The translations under genes were made by a program, and so were the position numbers. From positions 1 through 52,002 of the forward strand of contig CADBYM010000021.1 of the NCBI GenBank assembly GCA_902798915.1: a stretch of 52,002 nt of DNA, in the 5' to 3' direction. This stretch comes from an uncultured Coriobacteriaceae bacterium. GTDB lineage: Bacteria > Actinomycetota > Coriobacteriia > Coriobacteriales > Atopobiaceae. A model generated the notes under the pieces. It did no database searches. It had not been told where the DNA came from and worked only from the letters and a program-made list of their open reading frames with translations. Shown one piece after another: positions 7,365 through 14,412 of the stretch (its first letter is position 1; each line of letters opens with the position of its first letter).

Positions 7365-7904
7365 CTAGATCTGCGTGAGATTTGCAGCGTCACGAAGCTG
7401 CGCCAGCGCTATAGCAATTTCGTGCCGCTCAACGACAGCCCAAAAGTCAACGTCCAAGAGGTAGTAACACCCATCAGACCATCGCACTATATGTCGCGCG
7501 ATGCCTTCCACGTCGAAGTCATCCACGCAGGATCCTACGGCCGCTCTCACATAGTCCTTGACGTCATCAATCGTGCCGAATGCCACACGCTCGCCGCAAA
7601 AGTCCTCATAGAACGCAGGTGGCACATGACCTGACATCCAATCGGGCTCATCAACGCAGTGCCACAGCTCGTAGTCGTAATCCAAGCCCATACGAAGGTC
7701 GTTATGCAAATACCAGCGCAGCGTGCACAGCGCCTCATCACGCGAGAAGTGATCGCTTGCCACAACCAGCAGCCTGGGCGCATCAAATCCGCGCAGCCTG
7801 CAAACAAGCAGCCAACTCGGATTGACGCCACCATACGCATTGCCATCGATCGAATCTATGATGCCCTGAGTGACCTCGAACTCACCGTGAAACGTGCTTG
7901 CCAT
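7365..7904 (-). CDS. Acidic prophage ORF next to the attachment-like site
   Basis: 179 aa from ATG 7904. The ribosome binding site (GAGGTGGGG) lies in the 3' arm of a terminator-like hairpin immediately upstream; a GTG at 7916 is in frame but lies inside that hairpin. The protein is acidic, with Trp- and Asp-rich segments (WHCVDEPDW, VRWSDGCYYLLDVDFW) and no membrane segment. It is the outermost phage ORF on this side, 31 bp from the dif-like site, a place where inoviruses often carry accessory genes. No function is recognised. Confidence 0.5.
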   Translation of the reverse strand: MASTFHGEFEVTQGIIDSIDGNAYGGVNPSWLLVCRLRGFDAPRLLVVASDHFSRDEALCTLRWYLHNDLRMGLDYDYELWHCVDEPDWMSGHVPPAFYEDFCGERVAFGTIDDVKDYVRAAVGSCVDDFDVEGIARHIVRWSDGCYYLLDVDFWAVVERHEIAIALAQLRDAANLTQI

Positions 7905-7932
7905 AAAAAACCCCACCTCTCAACAGGTGGGG
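7905..7932 (-). terminator. Terminator or attenuator overlapping a ribosome binding site
   Basis: On the minus strand CCCCACCT pairs perfectly with AGGTGGGG (6-nt loop) and six T residues follow, directly abutting the ATG of the 179-aa ORF. Its 3' arm contains that gene's Shine-Dalgarno sequence. Confidence 0.75.
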
Positions 7933-7935
7933 TCA

Positions 7936-7963
7936 GGTTTACATAACCGCGATTATCAGAGAA
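7936..7963 (-). other. dif-like XerC/XerD recombination site
   Basis: Read on the minus strand, an 11-bp arm TTCTCTGATAA, a 6-bp centre TCGCGG and an 11-bp arm TTATGTAAACC form a 28-bp site with dif geometry. The right arm is essentially the XerD arm of Bacillus subtilis dif, and the GATAAT...TTATGT core matches what I recall of actinobacterial dif sites. It lies between phage ORFs and the host trxB side, where a Xer-dependent inovirus would have inserted. The second copy expected at the other prophage end is not in the window. Confidence 0.6.
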
Positions 7964-7985
7964 AGAGGGGAGAACTCGGTTGATG

Positions 7986-8168
7986 TCAGCGCCTCTTGGC
8001 GTCATCCTTCCTGCGTTGCATTATGTATCCCATTGCGAAGCCCCTGCGTCGCGCGCGATCGGCGCGCTCGTCATTGTGCGACGCCCCCTTTGACTTTGCC
8101 GATGGCACCATGAGCCAAAGGAAGAACGACAGAGCGGCGATGCAGATAACAACCTTCAAGACGGACAT
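7986..8168 (-). CDS. Small single-span membrane protein
   Basis: 60 aa from ATG 8168, with GAGAGGGT placed 6 nt upstream; an ATG at 8174 is also in frame. One N-terminal membrane helix (LKVVICIAALSFFLWLMV) is followed by a strongly basic, soluble tail (RARRRGFAMGYIMQRRKDDAKRR). It lies 36 bp after trxB on the chromosomal side of the dif-like site, so it is probably a host gene, though a phage origin cannot be excluded. The function is unknown. Confidence 0.5.
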   Translation of the reverse strand: MSVLKVVICIAALSFFLWLMVPSAKSKGASHNDERADRARRRGFAMGYIMQRRKDDAKRR

Positions 8169-8204
8169 CTTCATACCCTCTCTGTTGCTGTGCGAACGTG
8201 CTTG

Positions 8205-9146
8205 CTATTCGTATACTGGATGGCCGAGATAGGCAGAGACGTTCGTCGCCGCTATCGCGCCATCTGCTGCGGCGGTGACGATCTGGCGCAGCGGTGTGTT
8301 GCGCACGTCACCAGCCGCGTAGATGCCCGGCGTGCGCGTGGCCATGTATGCATCGGTGACAACATAGCCCTCAGGCGTGGTCTCCACAAGGTCTCGCACG
8401 AGCTCTGACGTGGGAACGCGGCCAACGAAGACGAAGACGCCTGCACCCGTCTGGAAGGTCTCTTCGTACGTCTCCCCTGTCTCATTGTTCCTGAAGGTTA
8501 TCTGATTAATCGCTTGCTCGCCAGACACGCGCGTGATTGAGGTGAGATAACGGATGCTCGCCTTATCGTTGCGCTCCAGTTCGGCGGCCAGCACCGCCTG
8601 GGCACGGAGGTGATCCTTGCGAACGACGAGCGTGACATGGCTGGCGAAGCGCGTGAGGAAGAGTGCCTCCTCAACGGCGGAATTGCCGCCGCCGATGACG
8701 AATACCTCGCGATTGCGGAAGAACATGCCATCGCAGGTGGCGCAATAGGAGACGCCGCGGCCCACATAGGCCTGCTCGCCTTCGAACCCGGCATGACGTG
8801 GAACGGCGCCGGCGGCCAAGATGATGGCTCGCGTGCGAAGCTCCTGCTCCGACGTCTGCAATACGAACTCATCCTGGTCCTTGGTGATCGAGGACACCTC
8901 AGCCGTGGCAAGCTGCGCACCGAGGTCTTTGGCCTGTTGCCTCATGGCCTCGATGAGCGAGTAACCATCGGCGTTGGGCACTCCCGGGTAGTTGTCGATC
9001 TCGCTTGTGAGTAGCACTTGACCACCGTATGCCTGTTGTTCCAAGGTGACGGAATCGAGAAGTGCGCGAGCGGCATAGATCGAGGCGGCAAGACCTGCCG
9101 GTCCGCCACCGATGATGACGAGGTCTTTCGTCGAGTTATCGGCCAT
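8205..9146 (-). CDS. trxB: Thioredoxin-disulfide reductase
   Basis: 313 aa from ATG 9146, with AGGAGGG 5 nt upstream. It contains the FAD-binding GGGPAG motif (13-18), the redox-active CATC (about residue 138) followed by DG, the NADPH-binding GGGNSA motif and the C-terminal FAD motif YAAGDV. It transfers electrons from NADPH via FAD to thioredoxin in the cytosol, serving ribonucleotide reductase and disulphide repair. It has its own promoter with an unusual palindrome and lies beside dut and nrdR, so the neighbourhood concerns deoxynucleotide supply. It is the first clear host gene beyond the prophage. Confidence 0.95.
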   Translation of the reverse strand: MADNSTKDLVIIGGGPAGLAASIYAARALLDSVTLEQQAYGGQVLLTSEIDNYPGVPNADGYSLIEAMRQQAKDLGAQLATAEVSSITKDQDEFVLQTSEQELRTRAIILAAGAVPRHAGFEGEQAYVGRGVSYCATCDGMFFRNREVFVIGGGNSAVEEALFLTRFASHVTLVVRKDHLRAQAVLAAELERNDKASIRYLTSITRVSGEQAINQITFRNNETGETYEETFQTGAGVFVFVGRVPTSELVRDLVETTPEGYVVTDAYMATRTPGIYAAGDVRNTPLRQIVTAAADGAIAATNVSAYLGHPVYE

Positions 9147-9173
9147 GATGTCCCTCCTACTGTTTGCAAACAA

Positions 9174-9195
9174 ATCGTGCACGATTATTATAGCA
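9174..9195 (-). promoter_or_regulatory. trxB promoter with palindromic operator candidate
   Basis: On the minus strand TGCTATAAT (9195-9187) is an extended -10 element. Directly downstream, at 9174-9185, lies the perfect 12-bp palindrome ATCGTGCACGAT, and the half-site ATCGTGC recurs immediately upstream of the -10. Such a flanked promoter suggests repressor control of trxB; the regulator is not known. Confidence 0.5.
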
Positions 9196-9221
9196 CGATA
9201 GGGAATTGCCAAACGCGCGGA

Positions 9222-9668
9222 CTACGCCCCACTTGACCCGAAGCCACCCGACCCACGATCCGTCTCGTCCAGTTCGTCGACCTCCACGAGTTGCACGCAT
9301 GGGGTCCTTTGGATGACGAGCTGCGCGATGCGTTCGCCACGACTGATGTGAATGGGTTCGTGAGCGTCGAGGTTTATCGCGAGCACCTTGAGCTCTCCTC
9401 GGTAATGAGAGTCGATGAGTCCGGGAGTGTTTGCCATCGAGAGGCCGCGCTTGAGTGCCATGCCACTACGTGGCTGGACGAAGCCCGCGTATCCCTCGGG
9501 AATCGCGATGGCAATTCCGGTGGATATCAGCCTCCGTTCGAAGGGCTGCAAGATGACCTCTTCGCTTGCGCGCAAATCAAGGCCCGCATCGCCTTCGTAG
9601 GCATATGAGGGCAGCTCCACACTGGCGTCTAGGCGGGTGATTCTCAATGCAATTGCGTTGGTGTTCAT
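9222..9668 (-). CDS. dut: dUTP diphosphatase
   Basis: 148 aa. The trimeric dUTPase motifs are present: DAGLDLRA (motif 1), QPRSGMALK (motif 2), the IDSHYRGEL segment with GLIDSHYRG (motif 3), RIAQLVI (motif 4) and the C-terminal RGSGGFGSSG (motif 5). It hydrolyses dUTP to dUMP and diphosphate, keeping uracil out of DNA and supplying thymidylate synthesis. Its start overlaps the nrdR stop by 4 bp, so the two are co-transcribed. Confidence 0.95.
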   Translation of the reverse strand: MNTNAIALRITRLDASVELPSYAYEGDAGLDLRASEEVILQPFERRLISTGIAIAIPEGYAGFVQPRSGMALKRGLSMANTPGLIDSHYRGELKVLAINLDAHEPIHISRGERIAQLVIQRTPCVQLVEVDELDETDRGSGGFGSSGA

Positions 9669-10114
9669 AGCGAGAGACCCCTCAGCTCCTCGGAAAACTC
9701 GTCCACGTCTTTGTAGTCCCTGTAAACGGAGGCAAAGCGTACGTATGCGACCTTATCGACGGTCAGGAGACGCTTGAGTACCATGCTGCCGACCTCCTGA
9801 GTGCTCACTTCGCTGATTCCGTTGTCGCGAAGCTCTGATTCGATGCTGTCGATAAGCGTGTTGAGCGTGCGTACGGGTATGTTGCGCTTTACCGTGGCGC
9901 GCAACAGTCCGTTCATGACCTTCTGACGATCGAAGGTCTCTTTGGCGCCGTCCTTCTTTACGACCATGAGTGGCGTCTCTTCGCGACGCTCATACGTGGT
10001 GAAGCGCGTGGCGCATCTGACGCATTCTCGGCGTCGACGAATGGCCTCGTTGTTCTCTGACGGCCTGGAGTCGATTACCTTGGATTCCTCACAACCACAC
10101 TTTGGACAGCGCAT
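9665..10114 (-). CDS. nrdR: Transcriptional repressor NrdR
   Basis: 149 aa from ATG 10114, with GGGAG 5 nt upstream. The N-terminal zinc ribbon (MRCPKCG, then CVRCATRFTTYE) is followed by an ATP-cone domain (MVVKKDG, FDRQKVMNGL). NrdR senses ATP or dATP and represses ribonucleotide reductase genes in bacteria. The coupled dut gene downstream also serves dNTP balance. No ribonucleotide reductase gene is in the window. The length is normal for the family. Confidence 0.95.
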   Translation of the reverse strand: MRCPKCGCEESKVIDSRPSENNEAIRRRRECVRCATRFTTYERREETPLMVVKKDGAKETFDRQKVMNGLLRATVKRNIPVRTLNTLIDSIESELRDNGISEVSTQEVGSMVLKRLLTVDKVAYVRFASVYRDYKDVDEFSEELRGLSL

Positions 10115-10245
10115 GTTACTCCCTACGTCGACATATGCCCTATTATCATAGCCTAACGCCATATGGCTTATGTGAACGGGGCAAATCCGTTGAGCGGAGA
10201 GGACTGTCCCGCGTGGCCGTGAGGAGGGCGGCTCCCGACACGAAA

Positions 10246-10572
10246 TCATGGCTCCAACGTGACGTCCACCGTGGGTACCAGAAGTGGTTGCCCTGGCGTG
10301 AGGCAGGAGCTGGAGAGGTCATTGCGGTCGTAAAGCCACGTCACTAACTCATACGTGCTCACTCCCTCGACGTGATGGATGCAAGCGATGTTCCAGATGG
10401 TGTCACCCTCCTGTGCATGCACTACTTCCAGAGGCTGCGCACTCAAGAGGCCGCGCGTATGGCGGACGTGAGCCACCTCAGACGCCGCGTGTGCGAATAG
10501 CACCGCAGCAACGACCATCACGACGCATGCCATTAACTGCGAGCTTGTATGACGGTGTGACAATGCAGACAT
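10246..10572 (-). CDS. LysM protein divergent from lexA, YneA-like division inhibitor candidate
   Basis: 108 aa from ATG 10572, with AGGGAG 6 nt upstream. It has a short basic N-terminus, one membrane helix (MACVVMVVAAVLFAHAAS, about 22-40) and a C-terminal LysM domain starting VVHAQEGDTIWNIA. This topology and the divergent position from lexA match YneA of Bacillus, which blocks septum formation during the SOS response. The intergenic region has two LexA boxes, one overlapping its promoter, which supports SOS control. LysM alone is not specific, so the division-inhibitor role is inferred. Confidence 0.7.
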   Translation of the reverse strand: MSALSHRHTSSQLMACVVMVVAAVLFAHAASEVAHVRHTRGLLSAQPLEVVHAQEGDTIWNIACIHHVEGVSTYELVTWLYDRNDLSSSCLTPGQPLLVPTVDVTLEP

Positions 10573-10647
10573 CTTTGCTCCCTTCGTTTGCCTTGGCGTT
10601 ACTCTAGGCTGTGCGCAGGACAGGAAATAGAATCGTACACGCGTACG

Positions 10648-10661
10648 CGAACATGTGTTAT
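10648..10661. promoter_or_regulatory. LexA box 1 in the lexA/yneA-like intergenic region
   Basis: CGAACATGTGTTAT matches the Gram-positive LexA box (CGAAC-4-GTTCG type) except for the last two positions. It overlaps an extended -10 for lexA (TGTTATAGT, 10656-10664, plus strand) and the downstream edge of the minus-strand promoter (-35 TTGACA 10689-10684, -10 TACTAT 10665-10660), so one bound LexA could shut both genes. Confidence 0.7.
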
Positions 10662-10696
10662 AGTACATATGTGCCAGAGTTCTTGTCAAGGAATAA

Positions 10697-10710
10697 AGAA
10701 CAAGTGTTTG
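10697..10710. promoter_or_regulatory. LexA box 2 upstream of lexA
   Basis: AGAACAAGTGTTTG matches the LexA box except for the first base. It lies 23 bp before the lexA start codon, downstream of the proposed start of transcription, where bound LexA would act as a roadblock for its own gene. Confidence 0.65.
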
Positions 10711-10732
10711 CTTCTTTGGAAAGGGATGGGAC

Positions 10733-11383
10733 ATGACGCGCGCAAAGATTAGTAAACGGCAGCAGAGCATCTATGATTACATTTGTGCGTACACAAAGAG
10801 CCATGGATACCCGCCTTCGGTGCGCGAGATAGGTACAGCGGTCGGTCTGGCATCTCCGTCGACCGTACACATGCACCTAAAGACTCTTGAAGAGCGCGGC
10901 TACATTCACCGTGACTCGAAGAAGCCACGCACCATTGAGGTGGTTGAGGGAAGCGGCTCTCAGTCAGATGGCGTGCGCTTGGCCGACGTGTCTGAGGACG
11001 TGAACAACAACACCATCACGCTGCCCCTGCTCGGGCGTGTCGCGGCGGGCATCCCGATTCTGGCAGAGCAGAACGTTGAGGAGACGCTCACCCTTCCCAC
11101 GAGCATCGTTGGCGATGCGAGTTCTTTCATCCTGAGGGTTCACGGCGTGTCAATGATCAACGCAGGCATTCTTGACGGAGACTACATCGTGGTGAAGGAG
11201 CAGCATGAGGCCCATGACGGCGAGATCGTGGTAGCCCTTCTCGACGATTCCGCCACGGTAAAGACGTTCTATCGCGAGGAGAATCGCGTACGCCTGCAGC
11301 CGGAGAACGACGCCATGCAGCCTATCTACATCGAGAATCCCGTCATTCTCGGTCGCGTGAGCGCCGTGATTCGCGCCTTGTAG
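10733..11383 (+). CDS. lexA: SOS repressor LexA
   Basis: 216 aa. The N-terminal winged helix-turn-helix (about 1-65, with GYPPSVREIG) is followed by an S24 peptidase domain. The self-cleavage site is Ala105-Gly106 (VAAGIP); the catalytic Ser140 is in HGVSM and Lys177 in ATVKTF. LexA represses DNA-damage genes until RecA filaments stimulate its self-cleavage. Its own promoter and that of recA in this window carry matching operator boxes. Its stop overlaps the start of the membrane acetyltransferase gene downstream. Confidence 0.97.
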   Translation: MTRAKISKRQQSIYDYICAYTKSHGYPPSVREIGTAVGLASPSTVHMHLKTLEERGYIHRDSKKPRTIEVVEGSGSQSDGVRLADVSEDVNNNTITLPLLGRVAAGIPILAEQNVEETLTLPTSIVGDASSFILRVHGVSMINAGILDGDYIVVKEQHEAHDGEIVVALLDDSATVKTFYREENRVRLQPENDAMQPIYIENPVILGRVSAVIRAL

Positions 11384-12159
11384 TGCACATGGGCGTCGCA
11401 CGTTTTGCTGAGAAGTGGCGGTCGGAACAGCGCGAGGGACGACTCAGACTGTTTGACGCGGCTCGAGGGTTCGCTGTTGTCTCGATGGTGCTCTTCCACT
11501 TCTGCTACGACCTAAAGTACATTTCGGGGCATGGGCTCCCCTTCTTTGCCCCTCCCCTACAGGACATCTGGCGCGCGAGCATCTCGTGGACGTTTCTCTT
11601 TGTTGCGGGCGTCATGTGTTCGCTCTCTCGCAACAATTTGAGGCGTGCCGTTCGCTATGGGGCTGTGGCCTTGGCGGTGTATGTGGCTACGGTCCTGGCG
11701 TCGGTCGATGTTCCCATCTCCTTCGGCATCATATACTGCATGGCGGCTTCGACCTTTGTGGTTTGGCTCCTGGAGCGGGCAAACATGGTGCCAAAGGGAC
11801 CTTGGGCTGCGCTCGTCCTCTTTGCATGCTTCCTCCTCCTGCAACGAATCCAGCGCGGAGTGATCGGCCTTGGTCCTTTCGTCATTGCGATTCCGCACTG
11901 GCCTTACGAGAGTGGGCTGTTCTCGTGGCTTGGGATGCCAGGACCCTCCTTTGCGTCCGGGGACTACTATCCGTTGCTCCCGTACACATGCCTCTATCTT
12001 GCGGGCACGGCCATGGGCGGGTGGTGGAAGGAACGAGGCTTCCCGGAGGTCGCGTATGGGATGGGTTATGCTCCGCTCGAGGTCGTGGGGCATCATTCGC
12101 TGCTGGTGTATGTGCTACATCAGCCCGTTCTGCTGGGCATAGCCATGCTGATGGGGTGA
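11383..12159 (+). CDS. HGSNAT/DUF1624-family membrane protein
   Basis: 258 aa from GTG 11383, overlapping the lexA stop by one base; ATG 11389 is possible. The N-terminal segment RLFDAARGFAVVSMVLFHF followed by YDL is typical of the DUF1624/heparan-alpha-glucosaminide N-acetyltransferase catalytic family (PF07786), and seven or so membrane helices follow. Members are thought to move acyl groups across the membrane onto sugars, but bacterial substrates are mostly unknown. Co-transcription with lexA is likely from the overlap, though a functional link to SOS is not established. Its 3' end overlaps hflX, on the other strand, by 45 bp. Confidence 0.8.
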   Translation: MHMGVARFAEKWRSEQREGRLRLFDAARGFAVVSMVLFHFCYDLKYISGHGLPFFAPPLQDIWRASISWTFLFVAGVMCSLSRNNLRRAVRYGAVALAVYVATVLASVDVPISFGIIYCMAASTFVVWLLERANMVPKGPWAALVLFACFLLLQRIQRGVIGLGPFVIAIPHWPYESGLFSWLGMPGPSFASGDYYPLLPYTCLYLAGTAMGGWWKERGFPEVAYGMGYAPLEVVGHHSLLVYVLHQPVLLGIAMLMG

Positions 12160-13455
12160 GGGCGCATCAATGCGCAAGTCTTGCAGCGTTTGGCGCATGC
12201 GCTCATCTGCCCTCAGGGTTATGATGGTCCCCTGCTCGGAGTACTCCTCATGGATTACATGACCCTGTTCGTGAACATACTGCACGATGGAGCCTTTGCT
12301 AAAGGGCACGAGTATCGTGATGCTGGAGTCTGAATTTGATGCCTCGCGTGTGATGCGGTAGCCAAGCGAGGAGAGTCCGCTTCCTGTGGTCGCCGAGACG
12401 AACTCTGCCTCCAGATGCAGCGATCTGAGGCGGTCGAGCTCGTCGGGTTCCAACAAATCGCATTTGTTGAGGACGAGTACGCAAGGCGCGCCAGCTGCTC
12501 CGATGTCATCGAGGACCTTTCGCACCGTTGCTACCTGCTCGTCGAGATTGGCGTCGTGCGCATCTGCGATAAGTAGCAACAAGTCGGCAGAGCGAGCCTC
12601 GGCGAGCGTTGACTTGAAGGATTCGACGAGCATCGTAGGAAGCTTCTGGATGAATCCCACGGTATCGGTAATCGTTGCCTTGCGCCCGTCTTGGAGGGTG
12701 AGCGCGCGCGTCGTGGGGTCGAGTGTGGCAAAGAGCTCGTCCTGTACGTATGCCTTGGCGCCGGTGAGGGCGTTGAGGAGGGTTGACTTGCCGGCATTGG
12801 TGTAGCCGACCAGCGCAACGCGATATGCGTTGCTGGCGCGTCGTGACTTGCTCTGCTCTCCCCTACGCTCCTCCAGCTGGGCAAGCTCGCGTCTGAGCGT
12901 GGTGATCCTCCCCCGGATGATGCGACGGTCCACCTCCAGCTGGCTCTCTCCTTGGCCAAAGCGGCTTCCGATGCCTCCCCTCGTCTGCTCGCGCACGAGG
13001 TGGCTCCACATGCCGCGCAGACGAGGTAGAAGGTATTGGTTTTGGGCGAGCTGGACCTGTATCCTGCCCTCATGGGTGGTGGCATGGCGACCGAAGATGT
13101 CGAGGATGAGGGCGGTGCGGTCAATCACTTTGATTCCCTCGCCCATGATGCGCTCGAGGTTTGCCTGCTGCGAGGGTGAGAGCTCGTCATCAAAGACGAC
13201 CACGTCCACATCTTGGGCGCCCGCGTCCTCAGCAATCTGCGCGGCCTTTCCTGAGCCGATGTAGGTCTTGGGGACGGGCTTGTTGAGCTTTTGCACATAG
13301 GTGCCGACGACCTCCCCATCAGCCGTCTGTACCAGCCTCTTGAGCTCGGCAAGTGACTCCCCGACATGCCAAAGCGTGTTGTTCGGCCCATCGACGCCGA
13401 CGACGAACACGCGCTCACGCGCTCTCTTGGTTGGCTGAGGCTCAAAGCGTGCCAT
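12115..13455 (-). CDS. hflX: Ribosome-associated GTPase HflX
   Basis: 446 aa. The N-terminal HflX-specific domain (TYIGSGKA near 65-72, then VVVFDDELSPSQQ) precedes a glycine-rich region (RGGIGSRFGQGE) and a GTPase domain with G1 GYTNAGKS (217-224), G3 DTVGF and G4 NKCD. HflX binds the 50S subunit and rescues or splits stalled ribosomes under stress. It follows miaA closely (12 bp), as in many bacteria where miaA and hflX are linked, and overlaps the convergent gene at its 3' end. Confidence 0.95.
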   Translation of the reverse strand: MARFEPQPTKRARERVFVVGVDGPNNTLWHVGESLAELKRLVQTADGEVVGTYVQKLNKPVPKTYIGSGKAAQIAEDAGAQDVDVVVFDDELSPSQQANLERIMGEGIKVIDRTALILDIFGRHATTHEGRIQVQLAQNQYLLPRLRGMWSHLVREQTRGGIGSRFGQGESQLEVDRRIIRGRITTLRRELAQLEERRGEQSKSRRASNAYRVALVGYTNAGKSTLLNALTGAKAYVQDELFATLDPTTRALTLQDGRKATITDTVGFIQKLPTMLVESFKSTLAEARSADLLLLIADAHDANLDEQVATVRKVLDDIGAAGAPCVLVLNKCDLLEPDELDRLRSLHLEAEFVSATTGSGLSSLGYRITREASNSDSSITILVPFSKGSIVQYVHEQGHVIHEEYSEQGTIITLRADERMRQTLQDLRIDAPSPHQHGYAQQNGLM

Positions 13456-13467
13456 GCGTGGCCTCCT

Positions 13468-14412
13468 CTATGGTCGTGTTGAGGTGTTGCGGCACTCCCA
13501 TTCCGCGCAGATGCGTGAAGCGGCGTCGTTTGGGCTGCAGATCGAGAGGTCAATCGAGCTGGCGCGCCCGTCGCGCTGCAACCAGCTGAGTTGGCGCTTC
13601 GCATAGTGACGTGTGTTGCGCTTGACGAGCTCCTTTGCCTCGCTCAGGTTCAATACGCCATCAAGCAGCTGCAAGACCTCCTTGTATCCTATCGCCTGGC
13701 TCGCAGTCTGCGAGGAGCGAAGTCCCTGTTGGTCCAGGGAACGTACCTCGTCCACGAGACCATCGCTGAACATCTGCTCGACGCGTTTGTCAATGCGCGC
13801 ATAGAGGGCCTCGCGTGGCCAGATGAGCGCCCAAAGCGACGCGTCGTAATGCGGTTGATGGCGACGTAGTCCCTCGTTGCGCGTTGCGTACGATTGGCCG
13901 TCATCGCAGAGCTCAAGTGCCCGTATGACTCGTCGGACGTTGTTTGGATGTATGAGGGCGGCGCTGCGGGCGTCACGCGCGAGGAGTAGCTCGTAAAGGG
14001 CTTGAGGGCCGTCTGCCTGAGCCATGCGCTCGTAGGCCGCCCGGCGCTCGTCAACGAGCTCTCCTGCGGGAAACTCGAGCTCGTCGATAACCGCGTCGAG
14101 GTAGAGGCCCGTGCCCCCGCTCAGAACGGGCACTCCCCCATTTGCGGCGATCTTGTCGCAGCAGGCACGGGCATCACGTTGGAACTGCGCAACCGAGTAC
14201 GTGGTGCTCACGTCGGTGACGTCCACCATATGAAGCGGGACACGTCTCTGGCGAGGGCTGAGCTTTGCAGTGCCGATGTCCATGCCACGGTACACCTGCA
14301 TGGAGTCGACCGATACCACCTCGCCGCCCAATCGCATTGCGACGAGCTCTGCCACCTCGCTCTTGCCGCTTGCCGTAGGGCCTACGATGCAGGCCACACG
14401 AACAAGGCTCAT
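13468..14412 (-). CDS. miaA: tRNA dimethylallyltransferase
   Basis: 314 aa. The P-loop GPTASGKS lies near the N-terminus, followed by the DSMQVYRGMDIGTAK motif of the family, and later LSGGTGLY. It adds a dimethylallyl group to N6 of A37 in tRNAs that read codons starting with U. Its start overlaps the miaB stop by 4 bp; MiaB performs the next step on the same nucleotide, so the pathway is encoded as one coupled unit. Confidence 0.97.
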   Translation of the reverse strand: MSLVRVACIVGPTASGKSEVAELVAMRLGGEVVSVDSMQVYRGMDIGTAKLSPRQRRVPLHMVDVTDVSTTYSVAQFQRDARACCDKIAANGGVPVLSGGTGLYLDAVIDELEFPAGELVDERRAAYERMAQADGPQALYELLLARDARSAALIHPNNVRRVIRALELCDDGQSYATRNEGLRRHQPHYDASLWALIWPREALYARIDKRVEQMFSDGLVDEVRSLDQQGLRSSQTASQAIGYKEVLQLLDGVLNLSEAKELVKRNTRHYAKRQLSWLQRDGRASSIDLSICSPNDAASRICAEWECRNTSTRP

